Part shown: positions 42,979-51,573 of the stretch, piece after piece
Numbering within the stretch: the stretch's first letter is position 1
How the letters are laid out: each line of letters starts with the position of its first letter
Source of the DNA: Faecalicatena faecalis
GTDB taxonomy: Bacteria; Bacillota; Clostridia; Lachnospirales; Lachnospiraceae
Length of the DNA stretch: 64,000 nt
Direction: 5' to 3'
Assembly: GCF_012524165.2 (NCBI RefSeq)
Contig: NZ_JABACJ020000012.1
Coordinates: forward strand, 1 to 64,000
The notes under the pieces: generated by a model
Databases searched by the model: none
The model's input: only the letters and a program-made list of their open reading frames with translations
What the model was told of the DNA's origin: nothing
Program-made: the position numbers and the translations under genes

Positions 42979-43512
42979 ATGGGAACATGGAATTCCAGAG
43001 GGCTTAGAGGCTCGACCTTAGAGGACCTGATCAACCGCACGAATGAGCGGTATGAGGAGATGGGGCTGGCACTGATCCAGAAGATTCCGACCCCCATTAC
43101 CCCGGTCCGCATCGATAAGGAGCGGCGCCACATCACTCTGGCATATTTTGATAAGATCAGTACGGTCGACTATATCGGTGCTGTACAGGGCATTCCGGTC
43201 TGTTTTGATGCAAAGGAATGCAGTGTGGACACCTTCCCGCTGCAGAATGTCCATGAGCACCAGATGGTCTTTATGGAAAAGTTTGAAAAGCAGGGGGGAA
43301 TCTCCTTCCTGATCATTTACTACAGCAGCAATAACGAATTATATTACATGCGCTTTGAAGAAATTAAGAAATTTTGGGACAGGGCTTTGGAGGGCGGACG
43401 CAAGAGTTTTCGCTATGAAGAGCTGGATCCGGCCTATTTTATGAAGCTGAAAAATAACTGTTTTGTTCCCTATCTGGATTATATCCAGAAGGATTTGGAC
43501 GCCAGGGATTGA
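42979..43512 (+). CDS. recU: Holliday junction resolvase RecU
   Basis: Structure-specific nuclease (177 aa) that cuts Holliday junctions in Firmicutes. It starts MGTWNSRGLRGSTLEDLI. The nuclease core has PTPITPVRIDKE, DYIGAVQGIPVCFDAKEC and FPLQNVHEHQMVFMEKFEKQGG, which includes the metal-binding Asp and Glu/Lys pattern of RecU. AAAGGAG precedes the ATG; a longer frame lies inside the rluA-like gene. With ruvAB elsewhere in the window, both main parts of junction processing are present. Confidence 0.92.
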   Translation: MGTWNSRGLRGSTLEDLINRTNERYEEMGLALIQKIPTPITPVRIDKERRHITLAYFDKISTVDYIGAVQGIPVCFDAKECSVDTFPLQNVHEHQMVFMEKFEKQGGISFLIIYYSSNNELYYMRFEEIKKFWDRALEGGRKSFRYEELDPAYFMKLKNNCFVPYLDYIQKDLDARD

Positions 43513-43537
43513 CAATGGGAGAGAAACTGCGTATAAT
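43509..43537 (+). promoter_or_regulatory. Consensus promoter of the his operon
   Basis: TTGACA (43509-43514) and TATAAT (43532-43537) are spaced exactly 17 bp, a perfect sigma-A promoter. The -35 box overlaps the recU stop codon at 43510-43512. The leader before hisZ is only about 40 nt with no T-box or attenuator seen. Confidence 0.85.
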
Positions 43538-43585
43538 TTACAAAGGAATTTAACGTATTAGCACGATAAAGTGAAAGGGCAGTGA

Positions 43586-44839
43586 ATGATGGAACAGAAA
43601 TTACATACACCTGAGGGAGTCAGGGATATTTACAATACAGAATGCAAAAAGAAACTCGTGACCCAGGAGAAGCTCTTGGATGTGCTGCACGGCTATGGCT
43701 ATCAGGACATCCAGACACCGACTTTCGAATATTTTGACGTATTTAGAAAAGAGATCGGAACGATTTCTTCCAGGGAGCTTTATAAATTTTTTGACAGAGA
43801 AGGGAATACCCTGGCACTGCGCCCGGATATTACACCTTCTGTGGCCAGAGCAGCGGCGACCCTCTTTGAGGGAGAAGATTTTCCGATTCGGTTATGTTAT
43901 GTAGGCAATACCTTCATCAACCATTCCAGTTATCAGGGACGCCTCAAGGAGAACACGCAGATGGGGGCCGAGTTGATCGGCGAGGATTCCCTGGAGGCGG
44001 ATGTGGAGATGCTCGCCATGGTCGTGGACGGGCTCAAACGAGTCGGCCTGGAAGAATTTCAGGTCAATATCGGACATGTAGACTTTATACAGAGCCTGAT
44101 GGATGCTGCAGGACTGGATGATGAGAGCAAGGCAGAGGTCCACCATCTGATTACCAATCGGAACTATTTTGGTGTGGAAGAAATACTGGACAACCAGGAG
44201 GTGGAGGACCACATCAAAGCGGCGTTCCAGGTGTTACCAGAATTGATGGGCGGGGTGGAAATCCTGGATCAGGCCTTGGAGGCAGCTCCTACGATCAGTG
44301 CTAAGTTGGCGATCACCCATTTAAAACAGATGCATGAGCTGCTCACGCTTTACGGGGTGGAGGACCATATCAGTTTCGATTTGAGCATGAGCGGAAGCTA
44401 TGGATATTATACGGGAGTTATTTTCCGTGCTTATACATATGGAACAGGAGATGCAATCGTACGTGGAGGACGCTACAATCAGCTTCTGGAGAAATTCGGA
44501 AAGAATACCCCTTCTATCGGATTCGCAATTATCGTGGATGAGCTGATGAATGCCCTGAGCCGTCAGAAAATTGCGGTGGAGGTCACTCATACCCACCTGA
44601 TCGTATATACAGAAGCGACCCAGAAATGGGCCATCTCCCTGGCAAAGAATTTCCGTGGGAAAGGAAAATGTGTAGAGATGCATAAACGCGGCGAAGAAGA
44701 CGAGAAGGCTTCCTATCTGGAGTACGGAAAGCGGACTCAGGCCGTGAGCATGCTGTATCTCAAGGAGGACTTAACGATCGAGATGGTCAACCTAAGGACA
44801 GGGGAAGAAAAGCTGATCAATGCTGGAAAGAGAAAATAG
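43586..44839 (+). CDS. hisZ: ATP phosphoribosyltransferase regulatory subunit HisZ
   Basis: Histidyl-tRNA-synthetase-like protein (417 aa) that activates the short HisG. It has the HisRS motif 1-like TPTFEYFDVF, RPDITPSVARAAAT, GAELIGEDS and the late RGGRYNQLLEKFG. The C-terminal ~90 residues are less like the synthetase anticodon domain. The start is one of two adjacent ATGs (43586, 43589). It is the first gene of the operon, and hisG follows immediately. Confidence 0.93.
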   Translation: MMEQKLHTPEGVRDIYNTECKKKLVTQEKLLDVLHGYGYQDIQTPTFEYFDVFRKEIGTISSRELYKFFDREGNTLALRPDITPSVARAAATLFEGEDFPIRLCYVGNTFINHSSYQGRLKENTQMGAELIGEDSLEADVEMLAMVVDGLKRVGLEEFQVNIGHVDFIQSLMDAAGLDDESKAEVHHLITNRNYFGVEEILDNQEVEDHIKAAFQVLPELMGGVEILDQALEAAPTISAKLAITHLKQMHELLTLYGVEDHISFDLSMSGSYGYYTGVIFRAYTYGTGDAIVRGGRYNQLLEKFGKNTPSIGFAIIVDELMNALSRQKIAVEVTHTHLIVYTEATQKWAISLAKNFRGKGKCVEMHKRGEEDEKASYLEYGKRTQAVSMLYLKEDLTIEMVNLRTGEEKLINAGKRK

Positions 44840-44851
44840 AGGATGCAGAGT

Positions 44852-45499
44852 ATGAGATATTTAACATTTGCCCTGACAAAAGGGCGTCTGGCTAGCAAGA
44901 CATTGGAGATGTTGGAAAAATTGGGAATTACCTGTGAGGAAATGAAGGATAAGAATTCCCGGAAACTGATTTTTGTAAATGAGGAACTGAAGCTGAAATT
45001 TTTCCTGGCAAAAGGACCGGATGTGCCGACTTATGTAGAATATGGCGCAGCAGATATTGGTGTGGTCGGAAAAGATACGATCGTCGAGGAAGGACGCAAG
45101 GTGCATGAAGTCCTGGACTTAGGCTTCGGGAAGTGCCGGATGTGTGTCTGCGGCCATGAGGATGCGGCAGAACTGTTAAGGCACCATGAGTTGATTCGTG
45201 TAGCGACCAAATATCCGAACATCGCGAAGGATTATTTTTATAATAAGAAGCATCAGACTGTAGAGATCATTAAGATGAACGGCTCCATAGAGCTGGCTCC
45301 GATCGTGGGACTCTCCGAGGTCATCGTAGACATCGTGGAGACCGGCTCTACCCTTAAGGAAAATGGGCTGGTCGTATTGGAGGAGGTCTGCCCGCTCTCT
45401 GCGCGTATGATCGTCAATCCGGTAAGTATGCGGATGGAGAATGACAGAATCAGGGAATTGATCATGAACCTGAGAAAATTACTACAGGAGGAAGAATAA
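44852..45499 (+). CDS. hisG: ATP phosphoribosyltransferase, short form (HisG)
   Basis: First step of histidine biosynthesis. It starts MRYLTFALTKGRLASKTLEML and contains DVPTYVEYGAADIGVVGKD and the PRPP-binding stretch DIVETGSTLKENGL. At 215 aa it lacks the C-terminal regulatory domain, so it needs HisZ, encoded just upstream. ATG 44852 is chosen with AGAGG at a good distance; the ATG at 44843 has none. Its stop overlaps hisD by one base. Confidence 0.95.
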   Translation: MRYLTFALTKGRLASKTLEMLEKLGITCEEMKDKNSRKLIFVNEELKLKFFLAKGPDVPTYVEYGAADIGVVGKDTIVEEGRKVHEVLDLGFGKCRMCVCGHEDAAELLRHHELIRVATKYPNIAKDYFYNKKHQTVEIIKMNGSIELAPIVGLSEVIVDIVETGSTLKENGLVVLEEVCPLSARMIVNPVSMRMENDRIRELIMNLRKLLQEEE

Positions 45500-46797
45500 T
45501 GCGGATAGAGAAGTTGGATGAAAGTACAAAAAAGAATCTTCTGGATGATCTTTTGAAGCGCAGCCCGAATAACTATGGGCAGTATGAGGCGAGCGTCCGT
45601 GGGATTCTGGATGAAGTCAAGGAAAAAGGGGATGCGGCCGTATTTGCCTATACAGAGAAGTTCGATGGGGCAAAGGTGGATGCAGACACGATTCTTGTAA
45701 CACAGGAGGAGATTCAGGAGGCCTATGCGCAGGTCGAGGATTCCCTGTTGGAGATTATTCGGAAATCTTTAAAGAATATTGAGGCATATCATGCAAAACA
45801 GATGCAGTACAGTTGGTTTGACAGCAAGCCGGACGGAACGCTCCTGGGACAGAAGGTGACGGCTCTTAAGCGGGTCGGTGTTTATGTGCCGGGAGGCAAG
45901 GCGGTCTATCCATCCTCTGTATTAATGAATATTATGCCTGCGAAAGTGGCCGGGGTGGAAGAGATTATCATGACGACTCCGCCAGGGAAAGACGGGAAGG
46001 TCAATCCGACCACACTGGTTGCCGCAAAAGAGGCCGGGGCGACAGCAGTCTATAAAGTAGGCGGGGCGCAGGCAATCGCGGCTCTGGCTTATGGTACGCA
46101 GAGCATCCCGAAGGTGGATAAGATCGTAGGACCAGGCAATATCTATGTTGCCCTTGCCAAGAAGGCGGTGTATGGCCATGTCAGCATTGACTCCATAGCA
46201 GGGCCGAGTGAAATTCTTGTATTAGCCGATGAGACGGCCAATCCTAGATTCGTTGCAGCCGACCTTCTTTCCCAGGCAGAGCATGATGAGCTGGCGTCAG
46301 CCATTCTTGTCACGACGAGCGAGGAGCTGGCTAAGAAAGTATCTGAGCAGGTCGATGCATTTGTAAAGGAGCTCTCCAGAGGAGAGATTATCCAGAAGTC
46401 TCTGGATAATTATGGACATATCCTGGTCGCAGAGACGATGGAGGATGCGATTGATGCGGCGAATGAGATTGCTTCTGAACATTTGGAGATTGTAACAAAA
46501 GACCCTTATGAGGTCATGATGAAGATTCGCAATGCGGGCGCTATTTTTATCGGAGAATATTCCAGTGAACCGTTGGGCGACTATTTTGCGGGACCGAATC
46601 ACGTCCTTCCGACCAATGGGACGGCGAAGTTTTTCTCCCCATTATCTGTGGATGATTTTATTAAGAAATCCAGTATCATTGCTTATTCAAAAGAAGCACT
46701 TGAGGCAGTGCATCAGGACATTGAGAGATTTGCAGAGGCGGAACAATTGACCGCCCATGCCAATTCGATCAAAGTTCGGTTTGAGAAGGCAGAATAG
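45499..46797 (+). CDS. hisD: Histidinol dehydrogenase
   Basis: Last two oxidation steps of histidine synthesis, Zn- and NAD-dependent (432 aa). Conserved stretches are VGVYVPGGKAVYPSSVLMN, GPGNIYVALAKK, DSIAGPSEILVLAD, LSQAEHDELASAILVT and DYFAGPNHVLPTNGTA, covering the catalytic His and Zn ligands. GGAGGAAG lies before the ATG. Length is standard. Confidence 0.97.
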   Translation: MRIEKLDESTKKNLLDDLLKRSPNNYGQYEASVRGILDEVKEKGDAAVFAYTEKFDGAKVDADTILVTQEEIQEAYAQVEDSLLEIIRKSLKNIEAYHAKQMQYSWFDSKPDGTLLGQKVTALKRVGVYVPGGKAVYPSSVLMNIMPAKVAGVEEIIMTTPPGKDGKVNPTTLVAAKEAGATAVYKVGGAQAIAALAYGTQSIPKVDKIVGPGNIYVALAKKAVYGHVSIDSIAGPSEILVLADETANPRFVAADLLSQAEHDELASAILVTTSEELAKKVSEQVDAFVKELSRGEIIQKSLDNYGHILVAETMEDAIDAANEIASEHLEIVTKDPYEVMMKIRNAGAIFIGEYSSEPLGDYFAGPNHVLPTNGTAKFFSPLSVDDFIKKSSIIAYSKEALEAVHQDIERFAEAEQLTAHANSIKVRFEKAE

Positions 46798-46834
46798 AAC
46801 AGGTAGTTAGAGTGACAAAAGACAGGAGGTATGT

Positions 46835-47425
46835 ATGATGGACAGAACAGGCAGTTGTATGCGGAAGACGAAGGAAACAGAGATTACTCTGACCATCAAT
46901 CTGGATGGAAGAGGAAAGAATCAGATTGATACAGGAATCGCCTTTTTTGATCACATGCTGGATGGCTTTGCAAGACACGGGCTGTTCGATCTGGAAGTAA
47001 AAGTAAAAGGGGACCTGGATGTAGACTGCCATCATACAGTCGAGGATACGGGTATCGTACTCGGTCAGGCAATCGCCAATGCATTGGGGGATAAGGCCGG
47101 AATCAAGAGATACGGTTATTTCATGCTCCCGATGGATGAGACGCTGGCATTGAGTGCCATAGACCTTTCCGGAAGGCCGTATCTAAAGTACAGTGCTCCT
47201 TTTACGGTTGAACGTCTTGGCGGCCTGGATACGGAGATGATCAGAGAATTCTTCTATGCCGTGTCTTACAGCGCAGCAATGAACCTTCATTTAAAGATTA
47301 TGGAGGAAGGAAACAACCACCATATGGCGGAGGCATTGTTTAAGGCATTTGGAAAAGCACTGGATATGGCGACAATGGAGGAGCCGAGAATGAAAGAGGT
47401 GTGGTCCACGAAGGGCAGCCTTTAA
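46835..47425 (+). CDS. hisB: Imidazoleglycerol-phosphate dehydratase
   Basis: Converts IGP to imidazole acetol phosphate (196 aa). The Mn-binding His motifs FFDHMLDGFARHG, DCHHTVEDTGI and NNHHMAEALFKAFGKA are all present. It is the single-domain form, without the histidinol-phosphatase half seen in enterobacteria. GGAGG lies before the ATG. The fused hisI gene follows after 14 bp. Confidence 0.96.
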   Translation: MMDRTGSCMRKTKETEITLTINLDGRGKNQIDTGIAFFDHMLDGFARHGLFDLEVKVKGDLDVDCHHTVEDTGIVLGQAIANALGDKAGIKRYGYFMLPMDETLALSAIDLSGRPYLKYSAPFTVERLGGLDTEMIREFFYAVSYSAAMNLHLKIMEEGNNHHMAEALFKAFGKALDMATMEEPRMKEVWSTKGSL

Positions 47426-47439
47426 AGGAGAGATGATAA

Positions 47440-48723
47440 ATGAGCTATAAGAGATTGACTCCCTGCATTCTGATCGATGGAGGGAAAGCTGTAAAATGGT
47501 TTGATGATAGAGAAGTCATTGCGGAGGATGTAGTTACCCTCGCAAAACAATATGGGGAGATGGGGGCAGATGAATTGATCATCTTTGATCTGTCCAACTC
47601 CGATGAGGAGCATGAGGAGGCAATTGACCTGATGAAGAAAATCAACCGGGTCATCAGCATCCCGATGGTAGCCGGTGGTAATATCCGCAGACAGGAGGAT
47701 GTCAAAAAGATCCTGTATGCTGGTGCAAAGAGGGCCATGCTGAATTTTTCCAAGCATTTGTCCATTGAGCTGATCGAGGAAGTGTCCAAGCGTTTTGGAA
47801 AAGAGCGGATTGCAGTATCACTCAATGATTTTGATGCGCTGTTCAAGCAGCAGCATTTGATTGAAGAGTACAGTACTGAGATTATTTTCATGCATAGACT
47901 GGATCTGAATTCTGTTATGAATGTGACGCAGATTCCTTGTGTTGTAGTCACAGACACCATGGAGCAGGAGGAGATATTGAAGATCCTGAAATGTGATGGA
48001 GTAAAGGGCGTTTCCGGTATGTTCATCAGTCAGAAGGATATGGATTTCAATTATTTTAAGGATATCTGTACGGCAGAAGGAATTAAGATGACCTCTTTTG
48101 AAAGTATGATGGATTTCTCAGAGTTCAAGCTGAATTCAGACGGACTCCTTCCGGTCATCGTACAGGATTACAAGACCAATGAAGTTCTGATGATGGCTTA
48201 TATGAATGAGGAAGCATTTGAACATACAGTGAAGTCCGGCAGGATGACTTATTATAGCAGGAGCAGGAAAGAGCAGTGGGTCAAGGGAGAGACTTCCGGG
48301 CACTTCCAGTACGTGAAGACATTGACCATTGACTGCGATAAAGATACTCTTCTTGCAAAGGTAGAGCAGGTGGGTGCGGCCTGCCACACAGGAAACCATA
48401 CCTGCTTTTTCCAGCCGATTGTAGGAAGCGATTATGATGCGAAGAACCCACTCCAGGTATTTGAGTCCGTATATGCGACCATTATGGACCGGAAACAGAA
48501 TCCAAAGGAGGGCTCTTACACGAATTATCTGTTTGATAAGGGAATCGATAAGATTCTTAAGAAGGTCGGAGAAGAGGCGACAGAGATTGTCATTGCCGCA
48601 AAGAATCCGAACCCGGAAGAAATTAAATATGAGATGTCAGATTTCTTGTATCATGCCATGGTGCTGATGGTAGAACGTGGAATTACATGGGAAGATATCA
48701 CGAACGAACTGGCGGATCGATAG
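47440..48723 (+). CDS. hisI: HisF/HisA-like-HisI-HisE fusion
   Basis: Three domains in 427 aa. Residues about 1-225 form a HisF/HisA-like TIM barrel ([40 protein letters not shown]). The catalytic Asp of the first strand is replaced by Leu, and that of the fifth strand (IAVSLNDF) by Asn, judged by eye. HisI (phosphoribosyl-AMP cyclohydrolase) is at about 230-330, with the Zn site [21 protein letters not shown]. HisE (phosphoribosyl-ATP pyrophosphatase) is at 335-427, with [13 protein letters not shown]. HisI and HisE look intact, so steps 2 and 3 should work; the barrel probably has no catalytic role. AGGAGAG precedes the ATG. Confidence 0.88.
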   Translation: MSYKRLTPCILIDGGKAVKWFDDREVIAEDVVTLAKQYGEMGADELIIFDLSNSDEEHEEAIDLMKKINRVISIPMVAGGNIRRQEDVKKILYAGAKRAMLNFSKHLSIELIEEVSKRFGKERIAVSLNDFDALFKQQHLIEEYSTEIIFMHRLDLNSVMNVTQIPCVVVTDTMEQEEILKILKCDGVKGVSGMFISQKDMDFNYFKDICTAEGIKMTSFESMMDFSEFKLNSDGLLPVIVQDYKTNEVLMMAYMNEEAFEHTVKSGRMTYYSRSRKEQWVKGETSGHFQYVKTLTIDCDKDTLLAKVEQVGAACHTGNHTCFFQPIVGSDYDAKNPLQVFESVYATIMDRKQNPKEGSYTNYLFDKGIDKILKKVGEEATEIVIAAKNPNPEEIKYEMSDFLYHAMVLMVERGITWEDITNELADR

Positions 48724-48737
48724 TTCTAGCGAACCCT

Positions 48738-48780
48738 AAAAGGGCATATGATATGTTAAGCGTATCATATGCCCTTTTTA
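48738..48780 (+). terminator. Terminator of the his operon
   Basis: A perfect 16-bp stem (AAAAGGGCATATGATA at 48738-48753 with TATCATATGCCCTTTT at 48763-48778) has a 9-nt loop and ends in T residues. Confidence 0.88.
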
Positions 48781-48801
48781 GAACCAAAGGAGGTACATCG
48801 T

Positions 48802-49116
48802 ATGAACGATTCAGAAGCCCGGCGCCGTGAACTCTTGCGCCAGACAAAGAAGTTATATAATGAGGATTCTTTCATCCCGGCAGTCCATCCTAGGTATGGC
48901 AATATTTATCATGACCTTTATGAGGATGGAACTACACAGCAGTCAAAGGGAAGTTTTTTCTTCCGGCTGTCCCTTGGAATCCTATGCTTTATCTGCTATG
49001 TCTGGGTAGATTATGGAAAAATCAATGTGGCGAACGTAAGCAGTGACCAGATCGTGAACCAGATTGAGAAGCAGATGGATATGAAAGATATAGAAGCGGT
49101 CTGGAAGAGCCTTTAG
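48802..49116 (+). CDS. Small single-pass membrane protein, 104 aa
   Basis: I do not recognise a family. It starts MNDSEARRRELLRQTKKLYN, has one transmembrane helix (about 53-72, FFFRLSLGILCFICYVWVDY) and an acidic C-terminus (IEKQMDMKDIEAVWKSL). ATG 48802 is chosen with AAAGGAGG upstream; a longer frame to 48769 starts inside the terminator stem. Its stop overlaps the ilvB stop by 4 bp, tail to tail. Confidence 0.7.
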   Translation: MNDSEARRRELLRQTKKLYNEDSFIPAVHPRYGNIYHDLYEDGTTQQSKGSFFFRLSLGILCFICYVWVDYGKINVANVSSDQIVNQIEKQMDMKDIEAVWKSL

Positions 49117-50843
49117 AGATTGTCTTCCATGACCATATCTTCAATTGCATTTCCAGGCGGGACGATCGGCAGGACGTTTGCTTCTCTGTCAATGATGAAT
49201 TCGATAACGGTGGGAACCGTCGGCGTATTTTTAGCGGTGGTGAGGGCTGCCTTGATCTGCGATTCATCTGTAACCCGGATTCCTTTGGCCCCATAGCTTT
49301 TAGCCAGCCTGATAAAGTCGGGAGTATATTCAGGACAGCTTTTGTTAGGTCTGTTACAATCGAGGGAGCAGCTCTTGCGGAAGCGCATACAGGTACTGGA
49401 ATAGCGCCTGTAAAAAAACATTTCCTGCCACTGGCGTACATTTCCCAGATATCCATTATTCAAAATACAGATCGTGACGGGCAGTTCGTAGACAATCGCG
49501 GTCGCCAGTTCTTGGATATTCATCTGTATTCCTCCATCGCCGGAAATGACAAGCACATCCTTCTGCGGATTTCCAATTTTGGCACCGATGGCGGCAGGCA
49601 GGCCATACCCCATTGTGCCCAGACCGCCGGAGGTCAGCAGAAGCTTCTGTCTGCTCCCATCAAGATTTAGAAATTGGGTTGCCCATAGCTGGTTCTGTCC
49701 GACATCTGTTGTAATAATAGCATCATCAAAAATCTGGTTGATCTGTTTCATGATTTTCTCAGGAGTAAGTCCCTGGGTTTTCATGGAAATCGGATATTGC
49801 TCCTGCATTTTTCGTATTTTTTCAATCCATTCACCGATAGCAAGGGGATGTACCATTTCAATGATGACAGGCAGGGCCTCCTTTGCATCTGCAACAATGG
49901 GAATATCCGCAGCAATATTCCGTGAGATAGAAGCAGGCTCAATATCAATGTGGATTACCGTGGCCTGGGAGGCAAATTGCTCCGTTTTCCCTGTAATACG
50001 GTCATTAAATCGCGTGCCGATGGAGAAGAGGACATCGCATTGACTGATGGCTGTATTAGCAGCATAGGAACCATGGATGCCAAGATTTCCGACATAAAGG
50101 CTGTGTGTGCTGGGGATTGCACCTTTGCCCATGATCGTGGTAATGACAGGTATCCCGGTTTTTTCTGCCAAGGTGAGCATTTCCTTTTGTGCATGGCAGA
50201 TATTGATCCCGCCTCCAATAAGAAAAACAGGTCTTTGCGCTTGCATTAAGGTTTTCACAGCCTTCTGAATCTGTTCCATACAGAGAGAAGGGGATGGTAT
50301 ATAAGTTCTGCGACCTGCCGCTACATAAACATCATCTCCATATGCTCTTTGAATATCCTTTGGAAGATCAATGACCACCACTCCTGGTTTGCCAGAGCGG
50401 GCAATATGAAAGGCATTTTTTATGATTCTGCCCAAATCGTTCCGGTCACGGACTGTAACCGCATATTTGCAGATACTGGAGGTGATACCTACAATGTCCA
50501 CCTCCTGAAAAGCATCCTTTCCAATTAATGCAGTCGGTACTTGACCCGTAAAACAGACAAGAGGGACACTGTCATAATTGGCAGTTGCAATTCCTGTGAC
50601 CAGGTTTGTTGCCCCAGGGCCACTGGTGACCAGACAGACACCAGTCTTTCCTGTAGAACGGGCATAGCCGTCAGCGGCGTGGACTAATCCCTGTTCATGC
50701 CGGGGCAGGATGACGTTGATTGCTTCCTCACCATATAGAGCATCAAAAAGATCAATTGCCTGTCCGCCTGGATAAGCGAATAGTGTATCGACATGTTCCT
50801 CCTTAAGAGCCTTTACGAAAAGCTCTGCACCACTCATTTTCAT
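49113..50843 (-). CDS. ilvB: Acetolactate synthase large subunit
   Basis: ThDP enzyme (576 aa) that condenses two pyruvates, or pyruvate with 2-oxobutyrate, for branched-chain amino acids. The activating Glu lies early (FAYPGGQAIDLFDAL, with RHEQGLVHAADG), and the ThDP motif is GDGGIQMNIQELATAIVYELPVTICILNN-type sequence, read as ISGDGGIQMN and ILNNGYLGNVRQWQ. After QEMFFYRRYSS comes a segment with four cysteines (CX6CX3CX6C, codons 49335-49391) not found in standard IlvB. No ilvN small subunit is adjacent. ATG 50843 follows AAGGAGG. A TetR gene lies upstream with matching operators. Confidence 0.93.
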   Translation of the reverse strand: MKMSGAELFVKALKEEHVDTLFAYPGGQAIDLFDALYGEEAINVILPRHEQGLVHAADGYARSTGKTGVCLVTSGPGATNLVTGIATANYDSVPLVCFTGQVPTALIGKDAFQEVDIVGITSSICKYAVTVRDRNDLGRIIKNAFHIARSGKPGVVVIDLPKDIQRAYGDDVYVAAGRRTYIPSPSLCMEQIQKAVKTLMQAQRPVFLIGGGINICHAQKEMLTLAEKTGIPVITTIMGKGAIPSTHSLYVGNLGIHGSYAANTAISQCDVLFSIGTRFNDRITGKTEQFASQATVIHIDIEPASISRNIAADIPIVADAKEALPVIIEMVHPLAIGEWIEKIRKMQEQYPISMKTQGLTPEKIMKQINQIFDDAIITTDVGQNQLWATQFLNLDGSRQKLLLTSGGLGTMGYGLPAAIGAKIGNPQKDVLVISGDGGIQMNIQELATAIVYELPVTICILNNGYLGNVRQWQEMFFYRRYSSTCMRFRKSCSLDCNRPNKSCPEYTPDFIRLAKSYGAKGIRVTDESQIKAALTTAKNTPTVPTVIEFIIDREANVLPIVPPGNAIEDMVMEDNL

Positions 50844-50857
50844 AATTTCCTCCTTAC

Positions 50858-50877
50858 ATGCAAGCACTTACTTGCAT
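50858..50877. promoter_or_regulatory. TetR-type operator before ilvB
   Basis: Palindrome ATGCAAG-CACTTA-CTTGCAT, arms perfect. It lies between the tetR stop and the ilvB ribosome-binding site. A near-identical copy lies at 51500-51519. Confidence 0.65.
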
Positions 50878-50901
50878 TGATTTTATAAGAAATGGCACTG
50901 C

Positions 50902-51486
50902 TTATACAGTACCATCTGACAGCCCTTTCACAAAAATGTCTACACTACTTTTGATGAAATCCAAACGGGTTACTTTTGATAGATTTTGATGGAAAGATGC
51001 ACTTAAAAATGTATATCCGAACGTGGATGAAAAAATCTGCATTGCCAGGCTCTCATAATCAGGGTGACTGATTTTTCCGCGCCGGTCCATTTCATGGAAA
51101 TATTCTATCAGCGAATCCAGGAAGGCCTGTGGAATCTTCATAATCAAAGAGGCAGTCTCTTCATATAACTGCGGCGCCCGAAGACCAATCGAAAGATTCA
51201 CAAAGTCTGGGGTGATCCTGTCCATATAGGCATTCATATACATCTCCAAATCAGACCGGAGATTCCAGGTCACGTTCTGAAAAATCTCAGGGGTTACATC
51301 TGCCCGCCACTTTTCCTGTTCCATACCGTGCAATACGATATCCTTTTTATTTTTAAATTTTCGAAATAAGGTACACTCATTGACACCGGCCAAATGCGCG
51401 ATATCTTTCGTTGTTGTTGCCACATAGCCCTTGTCGCGGATCAAGGACATCGTTGCATCAACGATTTTCTGGCTTGTATCGTCCAA
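50902..51486 (-). CDS. TetR/AcrR family transcriptional regulator
   Basis: DNA-binding repressor (194 aa). The N-terminal TetR HTH is KIVDATMSLIRDKGYVATTT followed by IAHLAGVNECTLFRKFKNKK. The C-terminal ligand domain is helical and unclassified. TTG 51486 is the likely start: GGAGG lies 7 nt before it, and the consensus promoter at 51518-51546 starts transcription just upstream, so the earlier ATGs at 51501 and 51519 lie within or beside the operator. It is followed 58 bp later by ilvB on the same strand. It probably represses itself and ilvB; the ligand is unknown. Confidence 0.87.
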   Translation of the reverse strand: MDDTSQKIVDATMSLIRDKGYVATTTKDIAHLAGVNECTLFRKFKNKKDIVLHGMEQEKWRADVTPEIFQNVTWNLRSDLEMYMNAYMDRITPDFVNLSIGLRAPQLYEETASLIMKIPQAFLDSLIEYFHEMDRRGKISHPDYESLAMQIFSSTFGYTFLSASFHQNLSKVTRLDFIKSSVDIFVKGLSDGTV

Positions 51487-51499
51487 ATTAACATCCTCC

Positions 51500-51519
51500 A
51501 TGCAAGTGATTACTTTCAT
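51500..51519. promoter_or_regulatory. TetR-type operator at the tetR promoter
   Basis: ATGCAAG-TGATTA-CTTTCAT, matching the site at 50858-50877 in 13 of 14 arm positions. It starts 2 bp inside the -10 box on the minus strand, where a bound repressor would block transcription. Confidence 0.65.
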
Positions 51520-51546
51520 TTTATGCACTTAGAAGATACTTGTCAA
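51518..51546 (-). promoter_or_regulatory. tetR-ilvB promoter
   Basis: On the minus strand TTGACA (51546-51541) and TAAAAT (51523-51518) are spaced 17 bp. Confidence 0.8.
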
Positions 51547-51573
51547 GGAAAAGTTTAAGCTTCCCTTTTATGC

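Noticed and set aside
43538..43585. T-box or his attenuator before hisZ
   Set aside because: The leader is about 40 nt and has no His codon run or T-box sequence.
48769..48801. Upstream start for the 104-aa membrane protein
   Set aside because: It falls inside the his terminator stem.
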